DNA of 64,000 nucleotides from DAIOEK01 sp963828285 (GTDB lineage Bacteria; Chloroflexota; Anaerolineae; Anaerolineales; Anaerolineaceae). The DNA is taken from positions 248,001-312,000 of the forward strand of contig CAWHEB010000001.1 of NCBI GenBank assembly GCA_963828285.1. The letters run 5' to 3'. Shown here piece after piece: positions 36,549-45,228 of the stretch. Made by a program: the position numbers and the translations under genes. Numbering within the stretch: position 1 is the stretch's first letter; every line of letters begins with the position of its first letter. Below the pieces are notes generated by a model that worked only from the letters and a program-made list of their open reading frames with translations, ran no database searches and was not told the origin of the DNA.

Positions 36549-37475
36549 CTAGCTTATTCCATTTGCGGAACGTTTTCCACGGAACCATTGTGTCCATTCC
36601 TTGCCTTCCCACACAACAAGTGCGGAAGCAGCAATGAAGATGGAGGAGTAAGTACCGCTAAATAATCCGACCAAAAGAATGACAGCGAATTCACGTAGTG
36701 TCACACCACCGAACAAAGCGAGTGCAAGTAACATAAACTCTACGGTCATCAACTGGGTGTTGATCGAGCGTTGTAAGGTTTGAACAATTGAGTGATTGAC
36801 CAAAGTCTCGAATGGCAACTTCCGGAAAATATTATTATTTTCACGTATCCGGTCAAATACCACGATCTTATCTTGTACAGAGAAACCAATAACCGTGAGT
36901 AATGCTGTCAAGAATAGCGAATCGATCTGCCAACCGAAGAAATGTCCACCGATAGTCGCAAGACTAATTACAACAGCTACATCATGAACCATTGCAAGGA
37001 TGGCACAAATTCCATACCTGAAGGCGTGTGGGACACCACGGAAAGCAAAAGCGATATAAATGATGACTGCGAGTGCTGCAAGCCCTACAGCCCCAGCTGC
37101 GCGCGAAGCCACTTCTTTCCCTACTGTAGGTCCTACACTGTCGAATCGTCGGATGGTAACGGTATCATTCGACATCGTTTCAAGTTTAGTTATCAGTGAG
37201 GCTCGTGCAGCTTCATCCATAAATTCTGCACGGATGATCACGATATCCTCACCTGTTGATTGAACCTGAACATCCTTGTAACCTGCACCATTATATAGTT
37301 CGATAATTGCAGCAGGTGCGGGAGCTTTTCCGGATGAAAAGGAAAGTTCTAACAGACTACCACCCTTGAAGTCAATCGATAATGGTAATCCCCAAATAGC
37401 AAGAATTATCAAGCCTGGAATGATCACCAGTAAAGAGATAGCGAAGAAGATGTATCTTTTTCCTAGAATATCCAT
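36549..37475 (-). CDS. secF: protein translocase subunit SecF
   Basis: RND-type auxiliary subunit of the Sec translocon that drives late export using proton motive force. 308 residues from ATG 37475 with AGGGA upstream. Six membrane helices. The first-loop motif SIDFKGGSLLELSF and the core VIIYIAFAFRGVPHAFRYGICAILAMVHDVAVVISL, then TVIGFSVQDKIVVFDRIREN are typical. It starts 8 bases after the secD stop. Confidence 0.95.
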   Translation of the reverse strand: MDILGKRYIFFAISLLVIIPGLIILAIWGLPLSIDFKGGSLLELSFSSGKAPAPAAIIELYNGAGYKDVQVQSTGEDIVIIRAEFMDEAARASLITKLETMSNDTVTIRRFDSVGPTVGKEVASRAAGAVGLAALAVIIYIAFAFRGVPHAFRYGICAILAMVHDVAVVISLATIGGHFFGWQIDSLFLTALLTVIGFSVQDKIVVFDRIRENNNIFRKLPFETLVNHSIVQTLQRSINTQLMTVEFMLLALALFGGVTLREFAVILLVGLFSGTYSSIFIAASALVVWEGKEWTQWFRGKRSANGIS

Positions 37476-37483
37476 AGAGTTCC

Positions 37484-38875
37484 CTATAAACCGAACCAAC
37501 GAGAATAATTGGTGGTCTTAATGTAGTTTAGCACGAGGGTAAGAAGGTTTCGTGTTACTAAGATGGCGGTAAACAGAGAAATACCAACACCTAAGATTAG
37601 CGTTAATGCAAAACCTTTTACGATGCTTGCACCAAATGAAGAACCAAACCAGAAGAGGATTACACAGGTGATGATTGTTGCAACATTTGAGTCGCGAATT
37701 GAAGGCCAAGCTCTTGACCAGGCTAATTGGACTGCCTGTTTCAACGTTCTTCCTGAGAGTAATTCTTCTTTTAGACGTTCAAAGATAAGAATATTTGCGT
37801 CCAATGCCGACCCGGTAGATAGCAGGAGCCCTGCAATACCCGGAAGAGTCAATGTGACAGGAATTAGTTTGTAAATTGCCAGAGTCAGGATCGCGTAGAT
37901 AATGATGGTAACGTCGGCAACCAAACCTGGTAATCGGTAATAAATGGCCATAAAAAGCATCACAATAACTAGACCAATCAAACCGGCAATCATACTTTTA
38001 TTCAGTGAATCCTGACCGAGGGTAGGTCCTATGATCCTACTCTCAACAACTTTGAGAGGTACTGGTAAAGAGCCGTATCGTAATTGGATTGCGAGAGCGT
38101 TTGCGGTGTCATTCGTGTAATTTCCACTTATTTGACCATTTCCTTCCGTAATCGGGTTCTTGATTACGGGAGCAGATATCACTCTTTTATCTAAAACGAT
38201 AGCCAGATACTTCCCAACGTTGTTTGTTGTGTAATCAGCAAAAATAGTAGCACCATCGGGTTTAAGAACGAAATCAACCGCATAACCTCCGATACTATCT
38301 GTACTAACTGATACAGTAGATAGATCGGCACCAGTCATGATGGTATGGTATATGGTTTCAACCGGAGCAGGCGTAGATCCATCTGTAGCAGGAATACTTG
38401 CTTCTGTTGTTGGTATTGCTGTAGATTTAGTAGTTGTCGAATTTACTCCGTAATCAGTCGTAACGATTGTTCCTTCGGGAAGAGGATTGTCGCCCATATC
38501 GACAAATTCAAGCTGTCCAGTCTGTTTTAGGACATTTAGAACCTCATCGATCTTTGTCAATCCTGGGAATTCTCCTACGATACGTCGATTTCCGGCAACT
38601 TGAAAAACCACTTCGCTCACACCTAGACCATTTGAACGATTTTCAAGGATTTGCTTCGCATCATCCAGCGCTTGAGCTTCTACAGCAGTTTCTGCTGGAA
38701 GATCTACCTCAAGGAGAACCTGAAGACCTCCACGAAGATCCAAACCTAATTGAGTATCGAGGCTGCGATTAAAGGAACCAATATGGATTCCCGGATTGGA
38801 TGGTAGATCGATCCAAACAGCAACAACGACCAGGAGGAGAATTAGTGCCAAAGTAATATAATTGCGTCGATTCAT
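37484..38875 (-). CDS. secD: protein translocase subunit SecD
   Basis: 463 residues from ATG 38875 (SD GGAGG). One N-terminal helix, then the large P1 head region (TQLGLDLRGGLQVLLEVDLP; GVSEVVFQVAGNRRIVGEFPG), then five C-terminal helices with ALDANILIFERLKEELLSGRTLKQAV. A Thr/Pro/Ala-rich insert at about residues 140-180 (TTKSTAIPTTEASIPATDG) separates parts of the P1 domain, longer than the usual loop. Co-transcribed with secF. Confidence 0.95.
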   Translation of the reverse strand: MNRRNYITLALILLLVVVAVWIDLPSNPGIHIGSFNRSLDTQLGLDLRGGLQVLLEVDLPAETAVEAQALDDAKQILENRSNGLGVSEVVFQVAGNRRIVGEFPGLTKIDEVLNVLKQTGQLEFVDMGDNPLPEGTIVTTDYGVNSTTTKSTAIPTTEASIPATDGSTPAPVETIYHTIMTGADLSTVSVSTDSIGGYAVDFVLKPDGATIFADYTTNNVGKYLAIVLDKRVISAPVIKNPITEGNGQISGNYTNDTANALAIQLRYGSLPVPLKVVESRIIGPTLGQDSLNKSMIAGLIGLVIVMLFMAIYYRLPGLVADVTIIIYAILTLAIYKLIPVTLTLPGIAGLLLSTGSALDANILIFERLKEELLSGRTLKQAVQLAWSRAWPSIRDSNVATIITCVILFWFGSSFGASIVKGFALTLILGVGISLFTAILVTRNLLTLVLNYIKTTNYSRWFGL

Positions 38876-38901
38876 GCGGTAAACCTCCAATTCACACAAA
38901 T

Positions 38902-38936
38902 GCCAGCGTTTGGCTGGCGAAGTCCGACTGATTATA
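38902..38936 (-). promoter_or_regulatory. secD promoter and leader hairpin
   Basis: On the reverse strand AAGGTATAAT gives a perfect -10 (38931-38936) with only a weak -35 (TGTTCA, 17-base spacer). Just downstream, GCCAGC and GCTGGC pair around a 5-base loop (38902-38918). The hairpin would sit near the 5' end of the secD mRNA, ahead of the SD. No riboswitch class is recognised. Confidence 0.45.
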
Positions 38937-38968
38937 CCTTTATACTGAATCAATGAACAGGGGAGGAA

Positions 38969-39358
38969 TTATTGATTATTGGTCGATAGAAATGTGTCCA
39001 AACATGTAGAAATTTGATCGCAGACTTGTTGAGGGTAGAGATAATCTGTGGAAATTATAAGATTAGCGTTATCTTTCGCATGCTGCAACCGGAATAATTG
39101 TTCCCGAAACTCTTGTTCTGACCAATTCATTGGTCGGCGTATGAGTGTTTGCTGGTATGAAACATCCAAATAAACCAGGAATTGTGGTTTTGTAATGATC
39201 TTCCACATAGTAGGAACATAAGAATGTTCCTGCGCAATTACTTTTGCCCGATAACCCAAAGCATTTAGCATACGAGCTACGGTTGTTTTTCCAGATACGC
39301 AAGGACCAACCAATCCGATCAGAGTGGTTGGACGATCATTATGATATTGTAAATCCAT
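38969..39358 (-). CDS. small P-loop NTPase/kinase-like protein
   Basis: A 129-residue protein. Walker A GLVGPCVSGKTTVARMLNALGY lies at about residues 14-35. A strand (FLVYLDVSYQQTLIRRP) and NLIISTDYLY follow. Size and layout resemble a minimal shikimate/adenylate-kinase-type P-loop fold, shortened, with no lid domain seen. The substrate is unknown. The ATG is one base beyond the stop of the PP2C-type phosphatase, so the two genes are probably translated as a pair. Confidence 0.7.
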   Translation of the reverse strand: MDLQYHNDRPTTLIGLVGPCVSGKTTVARMLNALGYRAKVIAQEHSYVPTMWKIITKPQFLVYLDVSYQQTLIRRPMNWSEQEFREQLFRLQHAKDNANLIISTDYLYPQQVCDQISTCLDTFLSTNNQ

Positions 39359-39359
39359 T

Positions 39360-40076
39360 TTATTGATATAGAACTGGTACGGGCAACTTTACGAGCATTC
39401 TACGAACATTATCAGTTGAAGTATCCATGACCCTTAAAACGACAACACTCATATCATCGGCAGGTCTGTTGTCATCCAATCGGATAGCTTGCTGCAAAAG
39501 CGAATCGGAAATCGCTTGCGGGCTTGGCTGCTGGTCTTCAAGAATGCCTTTTAATGAGGTGCAAAGGTCCATAGATTGACCTTTGCGATCACCAGCGGTG
39601 ATCAATCCATCAGTAAACATTACTGCCGTGAGACCAGTTTGAATAGGTATTTCGCTTATGGAGGGGCGAATATTTCTAGATGTTCCAATCGCCTGACTTG
39701 TGCTTGTCAAGCAATCAATCTGGTCATGATCTGCGATGAAAACCGGACAATTGTTGTTTCTGGTAATCACCAGAGTCTTTGTCAAAAAATCGATAGAAAA
39801 AATATTCAATGTAGCTGAGACCTTGCCATTTTTCTCGGTAAATAAATAATCTGAGGCTGCCCGGGCAGCCGCACCGTCTCTTACACCTTCAGCAAGCAAT
39901 GAAATGACTTTTCGAACAACCATGGTGGACACAGCTTTCGCAGCTTTTCCTGAAGTTTGTCCATCAGCAAGGACTACGGATAACCCGCCATTAGGTCTTT
40001 CTACGACTTCAAGAGTATCTCCACTCTCTGTAACCGCATACTTATTTATCTTCGAAACAGCAATTTGAATTTCCAT
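39360..40076 (-). CDS. PP2C/SpoIIE-type protein phosphatase
   Basis: A 238-residue phosphatase domain with nothing else attached. Metal-binding motifs: VVLADGQTSGKAAKAVS near residue 35, VMFTDGLITAGDR near 150, and RPADDMSVVVLRV near 205. These phosphatases dephosphorylate Ser/Thr on regulatory proteins such as anti-sigma antagonists. No anti-sigma or STAS gene is adjacent. It starts the phosphatase/P-loop pair upstream of secD. Confidence 0.82.
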   Translation of the reverse strand: MEIQIAVSKINKYAVTESGDTLEVVERPNGGLSVVLADGQTSGKAAKAVSTMVVRKVISLLAEGVRDGAAARAASDYLFTEKNGKVSATLNIFSIDFLTKTLVITRNNNCPVFIADHDQIDCLTSTSQAIGTSRNIRPSISEIPIQTGLTAVMFTDGLITAGDRKGQSMDLCTSLKGILEDQQPSPQAISDSLLQQAIRLDDNRPADDMSVVVLRVMDTSTDNVRRMLVKLPVPVLYQ

Positions 40077-40196
40077 AGAATTGATTTTACATCAAAATAT
40101 GGTTGGATAAATATAATAAAAATATAATGTTTTTTTGGGTGGGAATATCCGAGAATAGTCTATAATTGAAAAAGTATATTATTCAGGAGAAAAGTA

Positions 40197-40541
40197 ATGA
40201 GTGAACCTATTCATGTAACTGACGCGCAATTTGACCAATCAGTCCTAAAAGCAACGCTGCCTGTGATCGTAGATTTCTGGGCACCCTGGTGCTCTCCTTG
40301 CCGTATGATTGCACCATACCTGGAGAAGATCGCTAAAGATCAGGACGGAAAGTTAATTGTCGCCAAAGTCAATACAGATGAAAATCCTGATTATGCTACT
40401 CAATATGGAGTACAAGGCATACCTACCATGCTTTTTGTATATAACGGTAAAGTAGTTCACAGACAAACAGGGGCATTACCTGAAAACGCACTTCGAGACG
40501 CAGTTAATCAATTTCTCGATGTTGTGACGCCAACAAACTAA
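40197..40541 (+). CDS. trxA: thioredoxin
   Basis: 114 residues. The active site reads WAPWCSPCRMIAPYLEKIA, i.e. Cys-Ser-Pro-Cys rather than the usual Cys-Gly-Pro-Cys. Elsewhere typical: VNTDENPDYATQYGVQGIPTMLFVYNGKVV with the cis-Pro. SD CAGGAGA. TATAAT at 40161-40166 gives a leader of about 25 bases. It may supply CcdA with electrons, as inference. Confidence 0.92.
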   Translation: MSEPIHVTDAQFDQSVLKATLPVIVDFWAPWCSPCRMIAPYLEKIAKDQDGKLIVAKVNTDENPDYATQYGVQGIPTMLFVYNGKVVHRQTGALPENALRDAVNQFLDVVTPTN

Positions 40542-40554
40542 AAATCATTACTAG

Positions 40555-40586
40555 AAAAAACTCCAGACAGAAGGTCTGGAGTTTTT
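40555..40586. terminator. bidirectional terminator between trxA and murA
   Basis: Nine-base-pair stem ACTCCAGAC/GTCTGGAGT with a 5-base AGAAG loop, flanked by A5 on the left and T5 on the right. It ends both trxA and the convergent murA transcript. Confidence 0.9.
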
Positions 40587-40595
40587 CTAAGTCAA

Positions 40596-41876
40596 TTATG
40601 CATCCTGGCGTTCAATCAACGCGCCAAGACTTTTTAGCTTTTGATCCACAATCTCGTATCCGCGTTCAATTTGACCAATATTGCGAATTACGGATTTCCC
40701 CTCCGCAGATAATGCCGCGAGAACCAAGGCCATTCCTGCGCGAATATCCGGACTTTCCATCTTCTCTGGGAATAATCGAGTTGGTCCTTGTACAATACAT
40801 CGGTGCGGGTCGCATAATACAATTTGAGCACCCATTGAAACCAATTTATCAGTGAAATACATTCGGGATGGATACATCCAATCGTGGAAAAGGACTGTAC
40901 CTTTAGATTGGGTAGCTATTGTAATGGCAATGCTCATAATATCTGTAGGAAATGCCGGCCATGGCATTACGCTAATGACCGGGATCGCCCCACCCAAATC
41001 CTGTTCTATGAGGAGTGGTTGCTCGGATGGCACGATCAGATCATTTCCTTCATTTACCCATACTACCCCAAGTCTGCCCATGACAAGACGGATCATATCA
41101 AGATATTCCAATCCGGCATTTTTAATCCTGATCGATCCCCTGGTTACTACAGCAGCCCCAATAAAACTGACAACCTCGAGATAATCCGGGCCTATGGTAA
41201 ATTCACCACCATGCAACCTGGGTACACCATGGATATGCAGAGTATTTGATCCAATATTCTCGATTTTTGCGCCTAATGAGTTTAAGAAATGACATAATTC
41301 CTGAATATGTGGTTCTGATGCGGCGTTTTGCAATACCGATTCACCTTCAGCCATTACACAAGCCATAATTGCGTTCTCGGTACCTGTTACTGATGCTTCA
41401 TCCAACAATATTTTTGCACCACGAAGCTTATCCACTTTGAAGTGAAACATACGGTCGTATGAAGCTTCTGCTCCGAGCGCTTTTATTGCAATTAAATGAG
41501 TGTCAACCCGACGACGTCCGATGACATCACCGCCGGGTGGGGGTAAATGAAGCTCACCACAACGAGCGACCATGGGTCCTGCAAGTAATATGGAAGCGCG
41601 GATCTTTCTGCAAATATCAGGATCCAGATCTGCAGGGCGAAGCGTTTTTGCCTGGATCCTCCAATTATGTGCGGTGATCTCCTCAAACGTAACCCCTAAG
41701 CTTTCAAGAAGTGCCCGCATCGTCATAACATCACGAATTCTCGGGACATTTTTTAAAATGACGGGCTCATCGGTTAACATACAAGCGGCAAGAAGAGGTA
41801 ATGCGGAGTTCTTATTTCCAGATGGAGTCATTTCTCCATGCAACGGTTTTCCGCCTTGAATTACAAATTGCTCCAT
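40596..41876 (-). CDS. murA: UDP-N-acetylglucosamine 1-carboxyvinyltransferase, Asp-type active site
   Basis: First committed enzyme of peptidoglycan synthesis, joining PEP to UDP-GlcNAc. 426 residues from ATG 41876 (SD AGGAGG). GNKNSALPLLAA near residue 20 keeps the UDP-GlcNAc-binding Lys-Asn pair, FPTDIMSIAI keeps the catalytic Asp, and DIRAGMALVLAAL the C-terminal Arg. The mobile loop reads PPPGGDVIGRRRVDTHL: residue 117 is Asp where most MurA proteins have the fosfomycin-reactive Cys. Asp here is known from other bacteria with intrinsic fosfomycin resistance (Mycobacterium, Chlamydia). Confidence 0.94.
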   Translation of the reverse strand: MEQFVIQGGKPLHGEMTPSGNKNSALPLLAACMLTDEPVILKNVPRIRDVMTMRALLESLGVTFEEITAHNWRIQAKTLRPADLDPDICRKIRASILLAGPMVARCGELHLPPPGGDVIGRRRVDTHLIAIKALGAEASYDRMFHFKVDKLRGAKILLDEASVTGTENAIMACVMAEGESVLQNAASEPHIQELCHFLNSLGAKIENIGSNTLHIHGVPRLHGGEFTIGPDYLEVVSFIGAAVVTRGSIRIKNAGLEYLDMIRLVMGRLGVVWVNEGNDLIVPSEQPLLIEQDLGGAIPVISVMPWPAFPTDIMSIAITIATQSKGTVLFHDWMYPSRMYFTDKLVSMGAQIVLCDPHRCIVQGPTRLFPEKMESPDIRAGMALVLAALSAEGKSVIRNIGQIERGYEIVDQKLKSLGALIERQDA

Positions 41877-41926
41877 GCTGCCTCCTGATATAATTAGATA
41901 ATTCAAATTGCGAGCGTCAAACTACT

Positions 41927-42661
41927 ATGGTGATTATAGCTGGATTATTCGGTTGGATATTTGCTGCGATTATAAACTACATTGCAGATGTATTACCTAT
42001 CGAAAGATCATTCACAATCCCTAATTGCACAAATTGCGGAAATCCTTTTAGTTTTCCCAGATATTTGTTATTGAAAAAATGTAACTCCTGTGGCAACTCT
42101 CTTTCCATGAGACATTATCTTGTTAATGTTGCGCTTGTCTTACTGTTTGTAGCAACCTATTTTCTAAATATGCAATCCCTGGATAGGGTAGCTTTTGGAT
42201 TTCTTGTAATAGGTTATTTCACTTGCATTATGGTGATAGACATCGAGCATCATTTAATCATGCATAAAATGACAATCTCCGGAGCCGTCCTAATGGGAAT
42301 TATTGGTTTTGTTGCTCATGGGTTAAATAATACTTTAGTAGGTGGGCTTGTGGGATTGGCTGTCATGCTAGTTTTATATCTTATCGGGATTGCTTTCGGG
42401 AAATATATATCAAAAAGAAGAGGCCAGGAAGTGGATGATGGGCTTGGATTTGGGGATGTTACTCTTGCTGGAGTATGCGGTTTGCTGCTTGGCTGGCCAG
42501 GTATCAGCGTAGGATTGTTCTTTGCGATCCTCCTAGGAGGAGCATACTCATTGGGGTTGCTATTATCAGGGCTTCTACGGAAACATTATTCTCCATTTCG
42601 GGCAATTCCGTATGGTCCTTTTTTAGCATTATCGATAATAATTCTTTGGTCGATCCGTTAA
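41927..42661 (+). CDS. prepilin peptidase (A24 family)
   Basis: A 244-residue membrane peptidase and methylase for type IV pilin-like proteins. The N-terminal cytoplasmic loop has two CxxC pairs (CTNCGNPF and CNSCGNSL), then about seven helices with the aspartate motifs VIDIEHHLIMHKM and DGLGFGDVTLAGVCGLLLGWPG. No pilin or assembly gene is in the window. It ends 2 bases from convergent pckA. Confidence 0.87.
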   Translation: MVIIAGLFGWIFAAIINYIADVLPIERSFTIPNCTNCGNPFSFPRYLLLKKCNSCGNSLSMRHYLVNVALVLLFVATYFLNMQSLDRVAFGFLVIGYFTCIMVIDIEHHLIMHKMTISGAVLMGIIGFVAHGLNNTLVGGLVGLAVMLVLYLIGIAFGKYISKRRGQEVDDGLGFGDVTLAGVCGLLLGWPGISVGLFFAILLGGAYSLGLLLSGLLRKHYSPFRAIPYGPFLALSIIILWSIR

Positions 42662-42663
42662 CT

Positions 42664-44223
42664 CTATGATGGATCTTCCTGGTACTGCTCCAAGTTGGAA
42701 ACGAAAGCTGCCAATAAGGTCTCTGCAGTAGATCTGTACAAATCAGAATTTTTCCAATTCTTAATTGGATCAATTAATTCAGCTGGAATACCGGGAATCT
42801 CAACAGGAATTTCCAATTGGAATATTCTATCCTTGTGATAGTGTGTGCTTTTTAATTTTCCAGTCAAAACAGATTGTATGATCTGTCGGGTTATCGGCAA
42901 TGGATACCGTTCTCCCACACCATAAGATCCTCCAAACCAACCGGTATTTACCAACCATACATCGGTATGGTGTTCTTCGATACGCTCAGCAAGCATATCC
43001 ACGTATAGGCTGGGTGGGCAGGGAAGAAACGGTGCGCCAAAACACGCGGAAAACGTGGGTTGTGGTTGTTGCGTTACACCGGTTTCTGTTCCTGCGACTT
43101 TGGCAGTATAACCAGCCAAAAAATAGTACATCGTTTGTTCTTTCGTCAAACGGGAGAGGGGAGGAAGCACTCCGAAAGCATCAGCAGATAAGAAGAAGAT
43201 ATTTTTGGGATGATTAGCTGTTACTTTTGGGTAGACCTTTGGTATGAGAGATAACGGATAACCGGCACGGGTATTCTCTGTAATTGATACATCGTCATAA
43301 TCAACCTTCCCGGTCACGCTATCGAGAACGACATTTTCAAGAACTGTACCTTTAGATTCAGCAGCGTTCCAAATTTCAGGTTCATATTTTGGGCTGAGTC
43401 TGATTGTTTTTGCGTAACAGCCACCTTCGAAATTGAATATTCCATCTCGAAACCAGCCGTGCTCATCATCGCCGATCAATGCCCGGGATGGATCTGATGA
43501 TAGTGTCGTTTTTCCGGTCCCGGAGAGACCGAAGAAAACAGCCGTATCGTTGTTTACTCCTACGTTGGCTGAACAATGCATAGGAAGGACGTTTTCCCAG
43601 GGCATTAAGTAATTCATGAGGGTAAAAACTGATTTTTTGATCTCGCCAGCGTAAGAAGTGCCGCCAATCAGAATTTCTTTTCGATCAAGATTGATGATAA
43701 TAAAAACAGAAGATGAGGTTTGATCAGATTCTGGATCGGCAAAACAAGTGGGAGCGTGTAACAATAAATATTCGGACGGGTTTGTGCTCTTTTGATTAAT
43801 AAATAATTGTCTGGAAAAAAGACTATGCCAGGCGGTTTCAGTCACCACCATCAGAGAATGTGAATGATTTGGGTTTTGTCCTACTGACAGATGCTGAATA
43901 TAGCATTCTTCCTTTTCCAGGTGTCGCACAATTCGTCCACGAATTTGAGCGTATTGAGAGGCAGACATCTTTTTTGTAGTCTTACACCACCAGATTGACT
44001 GAGGATTGGTGTCACAAACCACATATTTATCATAAGGAGAACGTCCTGTGATATTCCCAGTGGTGACGACCACTGCACCTGCTGCAGATAATCGTCCCTC
44101 TCCTCTTTGAATTACAAGTGAAGATAATAAATCCACACTCGGATTTATTACCGGATGATACTGAAGTTTGATACCTTTCTCTTGTAATAGTTCGAGGGAA
44201 TGGTAAAGGTTTGCGCTTGTCAT
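42664..44223 (-). CDS. pckA: phosphoenolpyruvate carboxykinase (ATP)
   Basis: Interconverts oxaloacetate and PEP with ATP. 519 residues. Kinase-1 loop GLSGTGKTTLSSDPSRALIGDDEHGWF, SYAGEIKKSVFTLMNYLMP, and RAGYPLSLIPKVYPKV are standard for the ATP type. In fermenters it may run toward oxaloacetate and gain ATP. SD AAGGAGA before ATG 44223. Confidence 0.96.
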   Translation of the reverse strand: MTSANLYHSLELLQEKGIKLQYHPVINPSVDLLSSLVIQRGEGRLSAAGAVVVTTGNITGRSPYDKYVVCDTNPQSIWWCKTTKKMSASQYAQIRGRIVRHLEKEECYIQHLSVGQNPNHSHSLMVVTETAWHSLFSRQLFINQKSTNPSEYLLLHAPTCFADPESDQTSSSVFIIINLDRKEILIGGTSYAGEIKKSVFTLMNYLMPWENVLPMHCSANVGVNNDTAVFFGLSGTGKTTLSSDPSRALIGDDEHGWFRDGIFNFEGGCYAKTIRLSPKYEPEIWNAAESKGTVLENVVLDSVTGKVDYDDVSITENTRAGYPLSLIPKVYPKVTANHPKNIFFLSADAFGVLPPLSRLTKEQTMYYFLAGYTAKVAGTETGVTQQPQPTFSACFGAPFLPCPPSLYVDMLAERIEEHHTDVWLVNTGWFGGSYGVGERYPLPITRQIIQSVLTGKLKSTHYHKDRIFQLEIPVEIPGIPAELIDPIKNWKNSDLYRSTAETLLAAFVSNLEQYQEDPS

Positions 44224-44309
44224 GATCTCCTTGATCTATCTGAGGAAGGTTCGCCTATATAGTTGCAACAAGGCTATATTACTATACTAATCGGTGTCTA
44301 ATAAATAAA

Positions 44310-44348
44310 CAATCTGATAATTCCGGGTTTACGCGAATTATCAGATTG
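44310..44348 (-). terminator. terminator for the larA-asp23-nusB group
   Basis: Perfect 14-base arms (CAATCTGATAATTC and GAATTATCAGATTG) with an 11-base loop. On the reverse strand it is followed by TTTATTTATT. It lies 20 bases beyond the nusB stop. Confidence 0.85.
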
Positions 44349-44368
44349 TAGTTTACGGTTGCGAAATA

Positions 44369-44794
44369 TTAGTGAATTATCTGTTTGATCGAATTCAGAT
44401 TGTCAACAAGACTACCCATAACGCCATTTACGAATCTTGGGGTTGAATCTGATCCAAAACTCTTCCCTAATTCAATACTCTCGTTGATGACTACTTTCAC
44501 AGGCGTACCTGATTCAAAGCAGAGTTCCCAGAGTGCGATACGAAGAATATTGCGGTCTATGATTGCAACCTGATCGATAGGCCAATCCGGAGCAAATTTA
44601 GCGATTGCTTCATCCAGTTTTGATCTGATGGGTATTACGCCATTGATAATACTGACTGCGAAATCGGTCAGATTTTCTTCCAAAGGAAATTCTTCTGATA
44701 AATTCTGAATAATTGTTCCTGCAGGATGAATTGATTGGTCTAATTCATACAAGACTTGTAGGGCAAACCCTCTGGCTTTTGTTCGAGATTTCAT
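44369..44794 (-). CDS. nusB: transcription antitermination factor NusB
   Basis: All-helical RNA-binding protein for rRNA antitermination, 141 residues. Motifs: RTKARGFALQVLYELD at the start, IAKFAPDWPIDQVAIIDRNILRIALWEL and VVINESIELGKSFGSDSTPRFVNGVMGSLV. It begins 3 bases after the Asp23 stop, a common bacterial order. Confidence 0.95.
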   Translation of the reverse strand: MKSRTKARGFALQVLYELDQSIHPAGTIIQNLSEEFPLEENLTDFAVSIINGVIPIRSKLDEAIAKFAPDWPIDQVAIIDRNILRIALWELCFESGTPVKVVINESIELGKSFGSDSTPRFVNGVMGSLVDNLNSIKQIIH

Positions 44795-44797
44795 AAA

Positions 44798-45151
44798 TTA
44801 AGTTTCGTTGTGACCGAAAGCAATGTCTTCCACGTGGACGTTGATGTGACCAACTTCCATTCCTACCATTTCGGAAAAGGCCCTACTTACCTGGTTTTGA
44901 ACTTTTTTACTGGTATCACGAACATTTGATTGACCATCAAGGATCAGAAAAAGGTCAGCATACACTGTGTTATTTTCCACTTCAATACGGACACCTTCTC
45001 CGCGATGTGTTTTAAAAAGAGATTTAACATCAGCCGGTTGTTCACTTAATCGGACTACGCCAGGAACGCTGAGAGCTGAAAGTTTTGCTATAGATAAAAG
45101 AACCTCAGGAGCAATTGTTGTTTTTCCTGCAGAACGTGGTTGATCAGGCAT
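44798..45151 (-). CDS. Asp23/Gls24 family envelope protein
   Basis: 117 residues from ATG 45151 (SD GAGGAG). Family motifs: GKTTIAPEVLLSIAKLSALSVPGVVRLSEQ at the start and VRDTSKKVQNQVSRAFSEMVGMEVGHINVHVEDI near the end. These proteins are alkaline/envelope-stress linked and often sit next to nusB. A -10 (AAGGTATAAT on the reverse strand, 45190-45195) lies just upstream, so it may be transcribed separately from larA. Confidence 0.9.
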   Translation of the reverse strand: MPDQPRSAGKTTIAPEVLLSIAKLSALSVPGVVRLSEQPADVKSLFKTHRGEGVRIEVENNTVYADLFLILDGQSNVRDTSKKVQNQVSRAFSEMVGMEVGHINVHVEDIAFGHNET

Positions 45152-45189
45152 CTGATACTCCTCACGAAAATTTGATTGAGACAAGGAAT

Positions 45190-45195
45190 ATTATA
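45190..45195 (-). promoter_or_regulatory. -10 box for asp23-nusB
   Basis: TATAAT preceded by AAGG on the reverse strand, 38 bases before the Asp23 ATG. A short inverted repeat (TCAGG-CT-CCTGA) lies just upstream. There is no clear -35. Confidence 0.4.
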
Positions 45196-45228
45196 CCTTA
45201 TCTCGTCAGGCTCCTGAGGATAAAAGGT

